Positions 19,928 to 20,054 of a stretch of DNA of 20,054 bases are shown here, one piece after another. The notes under the pieces are model-generated. The model ran no database searches, was not told the origin of the DNA, and saw only the letters and a program-made list of their open reading frames with translations. The position numbers and the translations under genes were made by a program. The DNA lies in assembly GCA_035493195.1 (NCBI GenBank), contig DATJIM010000146.1, positions 1 through 20,054 on the forward strand. Direction: 5' to 3'. Each line of letters starts with the position of its first letter. The stretch's first letter is position 1. The DNA comes from Schlegelella_A sp035493195 (GTDB lineage: Bacteria > Pseudomonadota > Gammaproteobacteria > Burkholderiales > Burkholderiaceae_C).

Positions 19928-20054
19928 CCACAGCGTGATGCGCCCGGGAGAAGGCACGAAGGTGTACGGATCCTCGGCGTTCACGCGGCATTCGATGGCG
20001 TGGCCGCGCAGATGGATGTCGCGCTGCGCGAAGGGCAGCTTCTCGCCGGCCGCG
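19913..20054 (-). other. Inverted biotin carboxylase (accC) internal fragment at the window end
   Basis: Read on the minus strand from 20053, the sequence encodes AAGEKLPFAQRDIHLRG, then HAIECRVNAEDPYTFVPSP and GRITLWHAPGG, which is the conserved region near residues 310-355 of biotin carboxylases. Homology runs to 19913 and then passes into the antisense of the plus-strand accC. The shared stretch gaggccacccggcgcatg (19910-19927) makes sense in both directions: E-A-T-R-R-M on plus, H-A-P-G-G-L on minus. It has no start or stop of its own in the window. It explains the long minus-strand open frame here. Confidence 0.9.

Overview
The window is a gene-dense, very GC-rich stretch of ordinary bacterial chromosome. 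Its gene content and order (dusB-fis-purH-ruvC, argB-HAD-slmA, RNase II-tonB-aroE-mtgA, tlpA-accB-accC, plus a Bug-type solute-binding receptor and a PhaF-like phasin) point to a betaproteobacterium, probably Burkholderiales or a close relative. This assignment rests on remembered synteny and not on a search. I see no rRNA, tRNA, CRISPR array, IS element, phage gene or replication origin. No gene-free stretch exceeds about 180 bases.

Layout. 1-3134 (minus): an operon argB -> pyrimidine 5'-nucleotidase-like HAD hydrolase -> slmA -> pdeM, with the last gene cut by the window edge. The argB/HAD junction carries a cluster of palindromes, including an 18-bp perfect inverted repeat that holds both the argB stop and the HAD start. 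3195-5551 (plus): an orphan Bug/TctC receptor overlapping an FAD-dependent oxidoreductase. 5649-7080 (plus): an exported methionine sulfoxide reductase A and a phasin with a basic tail, followed by a clear terminator. 7136-7618 (minus): a YqaA-type membrane protein. 7723-12836 (plus): dusB-fis-purH, then a PlsC-type acyltransferase and a CDP-diglyceride-synthase-like protein, then ruvC. 12908-17410 (plus): four overlapping genes, RNase II-family, tonB, aroE and mtgA. 17454-18580 (plus): a conserved protein of unknown function overlapping a TlpA-type thioredoxin. 18673-end (plus): accB and the first 255 codons of accC.

Most genes are housekeeping: arginine, purine, shikimate and fatty-acid biosynthesis, tRNA modification, Holliday-junction resolution, nucleoid occlusion and peptidoglycan polymerisation. 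Translational coupling by 1- or 4-base overlaps is the rule, and several first genes appear to have a -10-like box only 6-9 bases before the start codon.

Two points deserve most attention. (1) The last ~140 bases are biotin-carboxylase coding sequence on the opposite strand from the accC gene they interrupt, joined through a short shared sequence. This is either a fold-back chimera at a contig end or a real inversion. (2) The CdsA-like protein keeps the family's length, membrane topology and C-terminus but has lost almost every residue of the catalytic signature, so it looks like a retained pseudoenzyme coupled to an intact acyltransferase. I found no clearly new multi-gene system.
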